Source: a virus. Taken from it: a DNA stretch of 23,505 bases. The position numbers and the translations under genes were made by a program. The notes under the pieces are model-generated. The model did not search any database. It was not told the origin of the DNA and saw nothing but the letters and a program-made list of their open reading frames with translations. Positions 6,952 to 13,626 of this stretch are shown here, in pieces (position 1 is the first letter of the stretch; every line of letters starts with the position of its first letter). The stretch lies in the IMG/VR virus record IMGVR_UViG_3300025917_000059, positions 1 to 23,505 of that record; one strand, 5' to 3'.

Positions 6952-7559
6952 AACTTCCCCTGATCAGCCAGAAGGAAATCGGCGCCAAACCGATCGACTG
7001 GCACGGGCTGACCCGGCGCTTCATGAATCCGGGCGAACTGGAAGCATTGATTGCCCTGGTAAGAGGTGTGAATCCGAAAGGCGTGCTGGAAATCGGCGTC
7101 AACGGCGGAAGAACGGCAAAGGCGATTCTGGATCATGTCGATGGAATTGAATGCTACCAGGGCATCGATGTTCTTCCGGGTTACGTTCCGGAAAAAATGG
7201 TCCAGCGCAAGGAAGTCCCGGACAATCCCGGATCCGTGGCTTCACACGACAAAAGGTTCGAGCTGATCCTGAAGAAGAACGGCTCGCTGGATCTGAAGCC
7301 TGAAGATCTGAAACCATGCGATGCCGTGTTCATCGACGGCGATCATGGACGAAAGGCTGTCCTCAACGATACCGCATTGGCCAAGGCTCTGGTTCGTCCG
7401 GGCGGAATCATCATCTGGCATGACTATCACGGACTGACTGATCGCCAGGGGAAGTGTGTGGTCGACGTCAGAGATGTTCTGGACGAGATGCATTCAAAGG
7501 GTGAGCCCATCCTGCATGTCGCCGATACCTGGCTGGCATTTCTGAGGGTGCCGGCGTGA
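6948..7559 (+). CDS. Class I SAM-dependent methyltransferase (Methyltransf_24-like)
   Basis: A 203-residue protein with class I methyltransferase landmarks. Motif I is GVLEIGVNGGRTAKAIL (45-61), which holds the SAM-binding glycine-rich loop. An acidic end of strand 2 lies near QGIDV (71-75). The segment CDAVFIDGDHG (124-134) is followed by a helix and GGIIIWHDYHG (152-162). The FIDGDH...GG.I..HD pattern is typical of the Methyltransf_24 group, which often methylates sugars or small molecules in cell-surface glycan clusters. It starts at ATG 6948, overlapping the previous stop (ATGA), and overlaps the next gene by four bases. With the GT9-like and DUF115-like genes it supports a small glycan-modifying cassette. 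The substrate is unknown. Confidence 0.82.
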   Translation: MKLPLISQKEIGAKPIDWHGLTRRFMNPGELEALIALVRGVNPKGVLEIGVNGGRTAKAILDHVDGIECYQGIDVLPGYVPEKMVQRKEVPDNPGSVASHDKRFELILKKNGSLDLKPEDLKPCDAVFIDGDHGRKAVLNDTALAKALVRPGGIIIWHDYHGLTDRQGKCVVDVRDVLDEMHSKGEPILHVADTWLAFLRVPA

Positions 7560-7927
7560 GCATCGATTATCCGTCTCTGTTGTTCGATCCGATCTATCAG
7601 ACGATGGGGGTTCCCGCGCGATTGACCCCGCAGTCGACAGGCGTTGGTGTCGACGTCACGGTTCTCGATGATACCTCCGGCGCGGTCGTCATCTCTGGAA
7701 GTCTCGGCATCCAGACCATCAAGCCGGCGGCCTCGATCCGGGGCACGGAACTGGTGGCGAACGACCTATTGCCGAAAGATTTAGCCGGACCGCTTGCGCG
7801 GTTGACCTTGCGCCCAGGAGATCCCGGCGAAGTGACCTGGCGGATCGAAAGCTACGCATTGAAGCCTTCACCATCAGGAGAAATGGCGGGTGAAATTCAA
7901 CTGGTGCTGATCAGGACCGAGTCATGA
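7556..7927 (+). CDS. Head-tail joining protein (lambda FII-like)
   Basis: A 123-residue, mostly beta protein starting with GTG in a GTGA overlap. The N-terminal LLFDPIYQTMGVPARLTP segment, followed by VDVTVLDDTSG, a SIRGTELVANDL stretch and the late WRIESYALKPSPSGEMAGEIQLVL, follows the pattern of phage head-tail joining proteins of the FII/Gifsy type (lambda FII has 117 residues). These proteins form the ring below the portal and gpW to which the finished tail joins. Its place after the accessory insert and before the tail terminator-like gene agrees with the lambda order. Confidence 0.7.
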   Translation: MSIDYPSLLFDPIYQTMGVPARLTPQSTGVGVDVTVLDDTSGAVVISGSLGIQTIKPAASIRGTELVANDLLPKDLAGPLARLTLRPGDPGEVTWRIESYALKPSPSGEMAGEIQLVLIRTES

Positions 7928-8364
7928 CCGACCGCAGGGAAGAGATTCTTTCGCGGTTGATTACGGTCTGTCAGGTCGACGGGATCAGAAAAGTCATCCG
8001 CAACCAATTGAGTCCGGGCGAGGACATCTTACCCGCGGTCGCCGTCTTGGAAGGCGACGAACTCGCCGACGAAACCGATCCGGTCACGCGCCCGGCCAAT
8101 GCTCCAAGACGCGTCATGATGACGCCGGAGATCGTTATTTTGTTGGGCGACCTTCCGGAAGACGTCGGCACTTCGATCAATACCATCCGGGCTGCGATCA
8201 TCAAGGCGGTCGTCAACGACAGCGGGTTGCTTGGTCTCGTGATCAACAACCACGCCATCCGGTATCTCGGCAGCGCTACAGAGCTTGCCTACGGTCGCAC
8301 CATGGAAGCCACCATGGCGCTTAAGTTCGCCTTCACCTACGTGCTTCTGCCGCGCGAGCTCTGA
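7924..8364 (+). CDS. Tail terminator / tail completion-like protein
   Basis: A 146-residue protein overlapping the previous gene by ATGA. It begins with a helix (REEILSRLITVCQVD) and has the strands AVAVLEGDELAD and PEIVILLGD. A second helix is TSINTIRAAIIKAV, and the protein ends in MALKFAFTYVLLPREL. Helix-strand-strand-helix-strand with a terminal strand describing a symmetric response is typical of tail terminator proteins of the lambda gpU type, which cap the tail tube and set its joining end. The genes on both sides (FII-like before, tail tube after) support this. Sequence alone does not separate gpU-like from gpZ-like roles. Confidence 0.65.
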   Translation: MTDRREEILSRLITVCQVDGIRKVIRNQLSPGEDILPAVAVLEGDELADETDPVTRPANAPRRVMMTPEIVILLGDLPEDVGTSINTIRAAIIKAVVNDSGLLGLVINNHAIRYLGSATELAYGRTMEATMALKFAFTYVLLPREL

Positions 8365-8534
8365 TGCGCGATGTGGTCAATCCGATCAAGCCCTGCGAAG
8401 TCTGCAAGGCCAACGGTTACTTCTCCCACAAGTTTCAGGCCGTGCTGTGCGACCGGCATTATTTCGAGCGTAACGGGCTCCTTAAGCAAGAGGCCGAAAA
8501 CAATTCATCCTCAACCAAGGAGACCACATCATGA
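8364..8534 (+). CDS. Small Cys/His protein, possible zinc-binding (56 aa)
   Basis: A short gene in a TGATG overlap with the previous stop and an ATGA overlap with the tail tube gene, so it fills the gap exactly. The protein has CEVCK (Cys11, Cys14) and CDRHYFE (Cys29, His32), a CxxC...CxxH arrangement that would bind one zinc ion. The C-terminus is polar and Ser/Thr-rich. No ribosome site is strong, and translation probably depends on coupling. The function is unknown; such small zinc proteins can bind nucleic acid or stabilise a partner. The perfect junctions on both sides argue that it is translated. Confidence 0.62.
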   Translation: MRDVVNPIKPCEVCKANGYFSHKFQAVLCDRHYFERNGLLKQEAENNSSSTKETTS

Positions 8535-9061
8535 CCGACTGGACCCACATCGGCAACGTGCAGGACTGGAGCATCACGCCAAATCCGACCGTGATCAAGC
8601 ACAAGAACACCCAGGGGCCGCTGAAGCGGATCGATCTCGTGGTTCCGATTCTTGTCGAGATGACGTTCGCGACCAAGCTCGACGAATGGACGGAAGACAA
8701 TCTGCTGATGGCGCTGCTGGGTGAAACCGACACAGATACGGTCGGAAGCTTCCTCAAGATCGGCGTGACGGTCGTGCGCCGCCAAATGAAGTTTGTCGGT
8801 GCCAACGCTATTGGTCCGAGATACGAAGTGATCCTGCCGAACGTGTTCATCAATGCCAAGGATACCCTGTCGTTCCTGGGCAGTGATGATTTCGCCTCGA
8901 TCCCGCTTTCGGGAGACTTGCTGATCGATGCCACGCTCAACGCATTCGGTACCGTCCGCTCGCTCACCGGAGCGACCGGTTCGGCACCTGTCGCGAGCCC
9001 CGACGAACTGAACGACTATCTCGGCACCGGCTCGGTCTATACCGCTCCGCTCGGCACCTGA
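8531..9061 (+). CDS. Major tail tube protein
   Basis: A 176-residue protein located just before the tail chaperone gene, the usual site of the tail tube protein. It begins with WTHIGNVQDWSITPNPTVIKHKNTQGP, typical of tube proteins that first describe a short strand and a loop. The middle contains TFATKLDEWTEDNLLMALLGET, a helix found in this family, then VRRQMKFVGANAIGPRYEVILPNV strands and a LSGDLLIDATLNAFGTV end. These proteins stack as hexamers to form the tail tube. The start ATG overlaps the previous stop (ATGA), and an AAGGAGA ribosome site lies about ten bases before it. Confidence 0.85.
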   Translation: MTDWTHIGNVQDWSITPNPTVIKHKNTQGPLKRIDLVVPILVEMTFATKLDEWTEDNLLMALLGETDTDTVGSFLKIGVTVVRRQMKFVGANAIGPRYEVILPNVFINAKDTLSFLGSDDFASIPLSGDLLIDATLNAFGTVRSLTGATGSAPVASPDELNDYLGTGSVYTAPLGT

Positions 9062-9067
9062 TCCTTC

Positions 9068-9514
9068 ATGGACCTGCAGAGTATCTCCCCGGCCTCGAAG
9101 ACCGTTCCCCTGGGAAAGGGAACGGTCGAGATCACGGGGCTGTCGCTTAGGAAACTCCAGAAGTCGTTCATCCAGTATCCCGAACTGCTTTCGCTTGCGG
9201 CCGGGAAAATCGAGCCCAGCATCATTTTCTCCGCACCTGAATTGTCGCTGGCGATGTTCTCGCTCGGGATCGTCGAGCGGAAAAAGAGGTTCTGGCGGTT
9301 CTGGATTCAGGATCGGTCTTCGATACTCAAGGCCTTCGATGAAGCGCCGCTGGGTCAGCAGATCGATCTGTTGAAGCAGATCTACGACATGACGTTTGCG
9401 GGTGAGAGTGCCCTCCCTTTCCTCGCGGCCGTAAGGACAAGCCTGCAAATCCCAAGCGAAAGCCCAATTCAGGAACCCTCAGCGGCAACCTCGCCTCAAC
9501 AATCGAGTTCCTGA
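9068..9514 (+). CDS. Tail assembly chaperone, short form (lambda gpG-like)
   Basis: A 148-residue protein between the tail tube and tape measure genes, the fixed place of the tail chaperone. It has a short beta N-terminus (KTVPLGKGTVEITGLSLRKL), then helical segments through about residue 118. Its last part (from about 122) is Ser/Pro/Gln-rich and looks like the filler that follows when the ribosome does not shift frame. A canonical slippery heptamer lies at 9415-9421, and the -1 frame continues with a well-formed protein for another 84 codons. In lambda the short G protein and the longer GT protein together hold the tape measure in shape while the tube polymerises. Confidence 0.8.
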   Translation: MDLQSISPASKTVPLGKGTVEITGLSLRKLQKSFIQYPELLSLAAGKIEPSIIFSAPELSLAMFSLGIVERKKRFWRFWIQDRSSILKAFDEAPLGQQIDLLKQIYDMTFAGESALPFLAAVRTSLQIPSESPIQEPSAATSPQQSSS

Positions 9515-9675
9515 TTCACGACGGGCATGTTGCGGAAGGGGTCTGGAATTACACGCCGAAACAGGCGGAAGCGTTTGTGAAGCTCGCCCGACAACGGCAG
9601 AAGCGCGAATTCTCCCTTGCTGCGATTGCGGCACGAGGTGATGCCAAGAAAACCCTGGATGATTGGGACAAGTGA
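9068..9675 (+). CDS. Tail assembly chaperone, -1 frameshift product (lambda gpGT-like)
   Basis: If ribosomes slip back one base at CCCTTTC (9415-9421), reading leaves the G frame after codon 118 and continues in the frame ending at TGA 9673-9675, giving about 202 residues. The -1 frame is open from 9406 and has no good start of its own, yet encodes protein-like sequence: FLIHDGHVAEGVWNYTP, KQAEAFVKLARQRQKREFS and AAIAARGDAKKTLDDWDK. The first part after the shift is basic and linker-like (PRGRKDKPANPKRK). The next gene begins at ATG 9675, sharing the last base of this stop. This is the classic G/GT arrangement of long-tailed phages. The product is inferred from the sequence and has not been shown. 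Confidence 0.85.
9415..9421 (+). other. Programmed -1 ribosomal slippery site CCCTTTC
   Basis: In the zero frame of the short chaperone the codons are CTC CCT TTC, so the heptamer fits X XXY YYZ exactly (C CCT TTC). After a -1 slip, Pro-tRNA pairs with CCC and Phe-tRNA with TTT, both cognate or near-cognate. It lies ten bases after the stop that opens the -1 frame (9403-9405), as required. No stimulatory hairpin or pseudoknot was identified by eye. Confidence 0.85.
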
Positions 9676-10346
9676 TGAGCCTGAAACTGGCCTATGAAAT
9701 CATCTCCGGCGACTATCCGAAGATGATGAAAGAGGCCCAGGACCGGATCGCGCGGACCGCGACCGCGACCATGAGGGAAGCAGGAGGGATAATCAAAACC
9801 CAGGCGCGCGCCTCGATCGCCGCAGGGGGATTTTCGTCGCGTTTCCAGAATACGCTTCGCGTCAACACCTATCCGAAATCGGGAATTTCCTCGAGCGCCG
9901 CCGTTTTCGTGTTCGACAAAATTCCGTGGGTCGGCCAGTTCGAAGATCCTCAACCGGTCTCCGGAAATCCGCTGATCTGGCTGCCGATCGACCAAAACCT
10001 TCCGCTGCGTCCAGGCGGCAAGCGCTGGACGCCGAAGGATTTCATCGCGACCGTGGGTCCTTTGCGTTCCGGAAAGCACGGCTTGAAACCCATCCTGTTC
10101 GCTCAAGTGGCCGTCGGACTTGCCGGTGGAGTTTTGGCATTGCCTTCTGCAGCGAAACGAGGCCATCGCGCCGCACTCGCACGAGCCAACTACAATACGG
10201 CCAAGGCCAAATGGCTTCCCGTCTTTGTAGGTGTGAATTCGGTCACAGATACAAAACGCTTCGATGTCTCGGCTGTGGTTGCCAAGGTCAGCGATCATCT
10301 CGGCGAGCTCTACGCCAAGAACTGGGAAGATTCCGATGGCAAGTAA
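9675..10346 (+). CDS. DUF6441-like tail component
   Basis: A 223-residue protein starting at ATG 9675, which shares its first base with the stop of the frameshift product (TGATG). An upstream TTG at 9663 is in frame but lies inside the chaperone gene and is unlikely. The N-terminal helix contains IISGDYPKMMKEAQDRIART and TMREAGGIIKTQARASI. It is followed by FSSRFQNTLRVNTYPKSG, FVFDKIPWVGQFEDPQPVSG and PLIWLPID. The helix, Arg-rich strand, F.D..P....FE.G...G.PL.W.P pattern matches the DUF6441 group seen just before the tape measure gene in alphaproteobacterial siphophages. Its role is unknown but probably concerns tail assembly or the tail tip. It overlaps the tape measure start by 11 bases. 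Confidence 0.6.
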   Translation: MSLKLAYEIISGDYPKMMKEAQDRIARTATATMREAGGIIKTQARASIAAGGFSSRFQNTLRVNTYPKSGISSSAAVFVFDKIPWVGQFEDPQPVSGNPLIWLPIDQNLPLRPGGKRWTPKDFIATVGPLRSGKHGLKPILFAQVAVGLAGGVLALPSAAKRGHRAALARANYNTAKAKWLPVFVGVNSVTDTKRFDVSAVVAKVSDHLGELYAKNWEDSDGK

Positions 10347-13173
10347 CGAGATCAAGCATCGGGTTTCGCTGGAGGGCGATGCCGACATCAATCGACGGCT
10401 CGACGGTATCGGCGAGCATGGCAAGCGCGCGTTCAAGGAGATCAGCGAGACCATCAACAATGCGTCTCCTGGGATCGCCAAGATCGGAAACGACTTTGCC
10501 TCGATCGAGGGAAAGGCGGAAGGCGGCCGGCAGGCAACCGAGCGCTTCAGGGAAGCAATCCACACCCTGCATCCAGTGCTGGATGAGGCGGGACTTGGCC
10601 TCGGCAACCTCGGCGCCTTCGCCCGTGCAGCTGGCGTCGGTGTTGGTGGATTGGCAGCCGCAATCGTCGGTTCGATCCTGGTGGCGTTGGCCAAGATGGG
10701 AGACGAGGCCATCGTCGCCAAGAAGCGACTGGGTGATCTGCTGCAGAATCCGACGGGCGGTAAGAGTCTTTTCGACGCCCTGAAAAAGCAGGCCAATGAA
10801 TTGGGGACGGAGGTATCAAACCTTCTTCCCTCGATGGAAAACCTGATTACGCTACGCAACAAAACCCTCTCGCGTGGCAATGAGCGCTATGCGCCAGGCA
10901 GTGCGCCGATTGATAGCCCGGCCGGCGGCTTCTCGAATGAAAAACTGTTTGCCTTCCAAAAAACACTGTTCGAGGCGCTGAAGGCCGGAAAGGCACCGAC
11001 CGACGAGGCCACCAAGGCGCTTGCGGACTTCACGGGCGAGCTTGCCAAGACCGGGCAGCTTTCGACCGGCATGGTGGAGAACCTCGCCAAGACCGCGCCC
11101 AATGCCGCCAATGTGCTGGCGCGGTCGCTGCAGCAAGGTTATGCCGGCTATCAGGATTTGCTCAACGCGCTGGAAAAGGGAACGAAGGTCTCGGCGGAAG
11201 AGATCATCCGCGATCTGGCGCGAATTGGGCCTGCTGTTCACGAAGCGCTGGTCAACGCGCCCAAAGATACAAAAACATTCAGTGACGCGCTGGATGCCGC
11301 CAAGCACAGCGCCAGCGAACTTCTTGACGTGCTCAAGGGGCCGAACGTATCGATTCCCGTCCTTGAGACCCTGTCCGAAATATTAAAGCAGGACAAAACA
11401 GATTTAGAAGCGATCATCGGCCTGTGGAGGAAGCTGCTGGAGCTTCTGGAAAATTCGTCGCTTGGTTCGCTTACCTCCAAGATCGCAAGCGCGACAGGTG
11501 AAGCCAAAAAGCCAAACGATCGAGTATCGGAGGGCTTTGGTCAATTGCCTGGCTCTCCGGAGAAAGCCAGCCCAACAGGAAGCCCAAGCACATCCGCTGC
11601 AACCTCACAACCTCAATCTGCCAGCGCTTCGCCATCTGAGTCGGGGACGGTCGCACGTCAGGCGCCTCTCCGGGAGGGCGTCGATTTCTTGCCGCCTGCA
11701 GGCACGCTTTCCGAGAACAAAGAGCAGTACCTGAAAGAAAACGGCAGCTTCGACGGGTTTAGGAATCCCACCAGCGATGCGGCTCGCTCGAGATACTACG
11801 GCAAGACCTTCGAAAACCTGCCGCCTGAACTTCAGGTCTCGCCGATCTATCAAAAGCAGAAGCTTGAAGACGAGATCACGACTGGCGCGCATCTGGTCGG
11901 CGAAAAGAGTCCGAACGTGGTGGATGGCCCGTTGGCGGGCCAGGAAAGCATTGATCGCCGACTGACGGCGCAAAAAATCTTCCCGTCGCCATTCGATGCC
12001 GACAAGCGATTGCAATACGAAAAAGAGGCGCTCAGCAAAAACACAATCACCGATGCCGGCCCCTTCAACCATAATCCCGGCGATACGACTAGGATTCGCG
12101 AAGTCGGCCAGGACCTGATCGATAGGGCAACGCTGGAGTACCAGCGCAAGAAGCGCGCGCTTGAACTCAAGGACTATGGCAAGGCGTTCGATAATAATCC
12201 AGTCGGCATTGCTGATTATGACAAGGCGCCGCCGTCCGATTACGATCAATCCAAGGAGCACAGGGACGCTGTAAAAGCGCTGGAATTTCCGCAATTGCGC
12301 ACCTACATGCGGAAACTCTTGGGGCTGCCGTCGTCGGCGCCGCCGATCAAATATCTCGAAAATGTTCCGACCGAACCCGGCGACCCTTCGGGCATCCGGG
12401 TGCGACCGATCGATGAAGCCGACGGCTATGCGACCGGCGGCCACATCCGCGGACCCGGCACATCGACCTCGGATTCCATTCCCGCCATGCTCAGCGATGG
12501 CGAATACGTCGTCAACGCCGACAAGGTCCGCAAATACGGCGTTCCGCTTCTGGATGCCATCAACAAGGGAATAGCCCATTTCGCCGATGGCGGGACTGCC
12601 AAGCCTGCACCCGATTTCCGCGGTGATCTCTCCGTCACTTACGATCCTAACACCGGTGGGGCCTACATCAACGGCAATCTTTACCCTCCCGGCAGTCCAA
12701 TCCTCGACGATCCGCGCGTTAAGGCCGCAATCGAGGCGTCCAAGGCCTCGATGAACGACGCTTCATCTGGAAAACATCACAGTCCGTTCAGCGCTTCCGG
12801 CGACTTCGGCGATTTCACCGGGCAGTTCGGCGGAGGGTTCAAGGACGGCGGCCTGATCGGGAGCGCGCGCAGCGCATTTGCCGGCCGACTTGCCGTTCCA
12901 AGTTTCGGGAGCGGCGGCTATATCGACGTATCTCATATGGCGCACATGGCATCCGGTGGAATGCCGGAGATGCCTTCGATGGATTCTCATCCATCTTCAT
13001 CCTCATCCGACCTCGGGTTGTTGCATCCGGTAACCCTGAACCTTCCGGGCGGCGGCAGCGTTAGCGGCGTGTTCGCGCAGCCCGATGCGGTTGCGCAGTT
13101 GCGTCGGGCCGCTGCCGACGAACAGCGGTATCAGACCGGCAAGGCGCCGGGCTGGTACGGAGGCCCGCGTTGA
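10336..13173 (+). CDS. Tail tape measure protein
   Basis: About 945 residues when started at ATG 10336, which has a GGGAAGA ribosome site six to seven bases before it; an upstream TTG-type start would lie within the previous gene. The N-terminal part is helical, with a hydrophobic Gly/Ala segment (about 101-123, VGVGGLAAAIVGSILVAL) typical of tape measures, which can insert in the host membrane. A Ser/Pro/Gln-rich linker lies near 409-437. The C-terminal quarter holds two glycine-rich motifs: YATGGHIRGPGTSTSDSIPA with LSDGEYVVNADKVRKYG (about 699-736), and FKDGGLIGSARSAF with FGSGGYID (about 835-875). Such DGEYVVNA segments are common at tape measure ends. Tape measures set tail length and are ejected with the DNA. 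No peptidase or lysozyme motif is visible. Confidence 0.88.
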   Translation: MASNEIKHRVSLEGDADINRRLDGIGEHGKRAFKEISETINNASPGIAKIGNDFASIEGKAEGGRQATERFREAIHTLHPVLDEAGLGLGNLGAFARAAGVGVGGLAAAIVGSILVALAKMGDEAIVAKKRLGDLLQNPTGGKSLFDALKKQANELGTEVSNLLPSMENLITLRNKTLSRGNERYAPGSAPIDSPAGGFSNEKLFAFQKTLFEALKAGKAPTDEATKALADFTGELAKTGQLSTGMVENLAKTAPNAANVLARSLQQGYAGYQDLLNALEKGTKVSAEEIIRDLARIGPAVHEALVNAPKDTKTFSDALDAAKHSASELLDVLKGPNVSIPVLETLSEILKQDKTDLEAIIGLWRKLLELLENSSLGSLTSKIASATGEAKKPNDRVSEGFGQLPGSPEKASPTGSPSTSAATSQPQSASASPSESGTVARQAPLREGVDFLPPAGTLSENKEQYLKENGSFDGFRNPTSDAARSRYYGKTFENLPPELQVSPIYQKQKLEDEITTGAHLVGEKSPNVVDGPLAGQESIDRRLTAQKIFPSPFDADKRLQYEKEALSKNTITDAGPFNHNPGDTTRIREVGQDLIDRATLEYQRKKRALELKDYGKAFDNNPVGIADYDKAPPSDYDQSKEHRDAVKALEFPQLRTYMRKLLGLPSSAPPIKYLENVPTEPGDPSGIRVRPIDEADGYATGGHIRGPGTSTSDSIPAMLSDGEYVVNADKVRKYGVPLLDAINKGIAHFADGGTAKPAPDFRGDLSVTYDPNTGGAYINGNLYPPGSPILDDPRVKAAIEASKASMNDASSGKHHSPFSASGDFGDFTGQFGGGFKDGGLIGSARSAFAGRLAVPSFGSGGYIDVSHMAHMASGGMPEMPSMDSHPSSSSSDLGLLHPVTLNLPGGGSVSGVFAQPDAVAQLRRAAADEQRYQTGKAPGWYGGPR

Positions 13174-13625
13174 CCAATCCGCTCGAGACCATAGGCACCA
13201 TCCTGACGATGTCGGACGGGGCGGATGTGATGCCGTTCTATTCGGCGCGCGGGTTGAGGCAGACGCTGGATCCAATCGACGCCAGCAATGTGCAGCGCCG
13301 CACCATCAATTTCCAGCGGGTGAATCTGGCGCTGCCTCGGTCGAAGAAATATGCTTCCCTGATCTCGGCGCGCGACATTCGGCCCCCGATGCGGGAAGAC
13401 ATTTGGCCGGGACGAATCGTCACGGTTGGCTGTGCCTATCTGTTGTTCTACGCGACAGCGGGTGGTTCTCCCGCACGCACGCCGGTGACCGGAAGTCAAT
13501 TCACCGAGGGAAACTTCACGTTCTACCAGCCGCTGATCACCTTCATGATCGGCAAGCGCGGCGGTTCTGGTCTGGAGGAATGGGAAGCCGGGGTGGACTG
13601 GTCGATTCCGATGGAAGAAGTGTGA
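13170..13625 (+). CDS. Minor tail / tail tip protein of unknown type
   Basis: A 151-residue protein in a TTGA overlap with the tape measure stop, with a strong GGAGG ribosome site (13159-13163) that supports the TTG start. It is mostly beta, for example RTINFQRVNLALPRSKKYASL, TVGCAYLLFY and TFYQPLITFMIGKRGGSG. The end, LEEWEAGVDWSIPMEEV, is acidic and aromatic. The position right after the tape measure is where lambda gpM or distal tail proteins are encoded, so a role in the tail tip ring is likely. No family motif is recognised. It is followed one base later by the large hub-like gene. Confidence 0.6.
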   Translation: MTNPLETIGTILTMSDGADVMPFYSARGLRQTLDPIDASNVQRRTINFQRVNLALPRSKKYASLISARDIRPPMREDIWPGRIVTVGCAYLLFYATAGGSPARTPVTGSQFTEGNFTFYQPLITFMIGKRGGSGLEEWEAGVDWSIPMEEV

Positions 13626-13626
13626 C

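Noticed and set aside
8371-8724. A 117-codon plus-strand frame overlapping the 56-residue gene and the tail tube gene.
   Set aside because: It is Arg/His/Asp-rich, begins inside the small gene in another frame and overlaps a well-supported tail tube protein.
8459-9448. A 329-codon minus-strand open frame opposite the tail tube and chaperone.
   Set aside because: Arg/Asp/Gly-rich with no motif, lying across three well-supported plus-strand genes.
9549-10880. A 443-codon minus-strand open frame.
   Set aside because: It spans the chaperone end, the DUF6441-like gene and the tape measure start on the other strand and has no protein-like features; a shadow of codon bias.
11605-12579. A 324-codon minus-strand open frame opposite the tape measure.
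   Set aside because: Composition and lack of any start signal mark it as a shadow of the tape measure gene.
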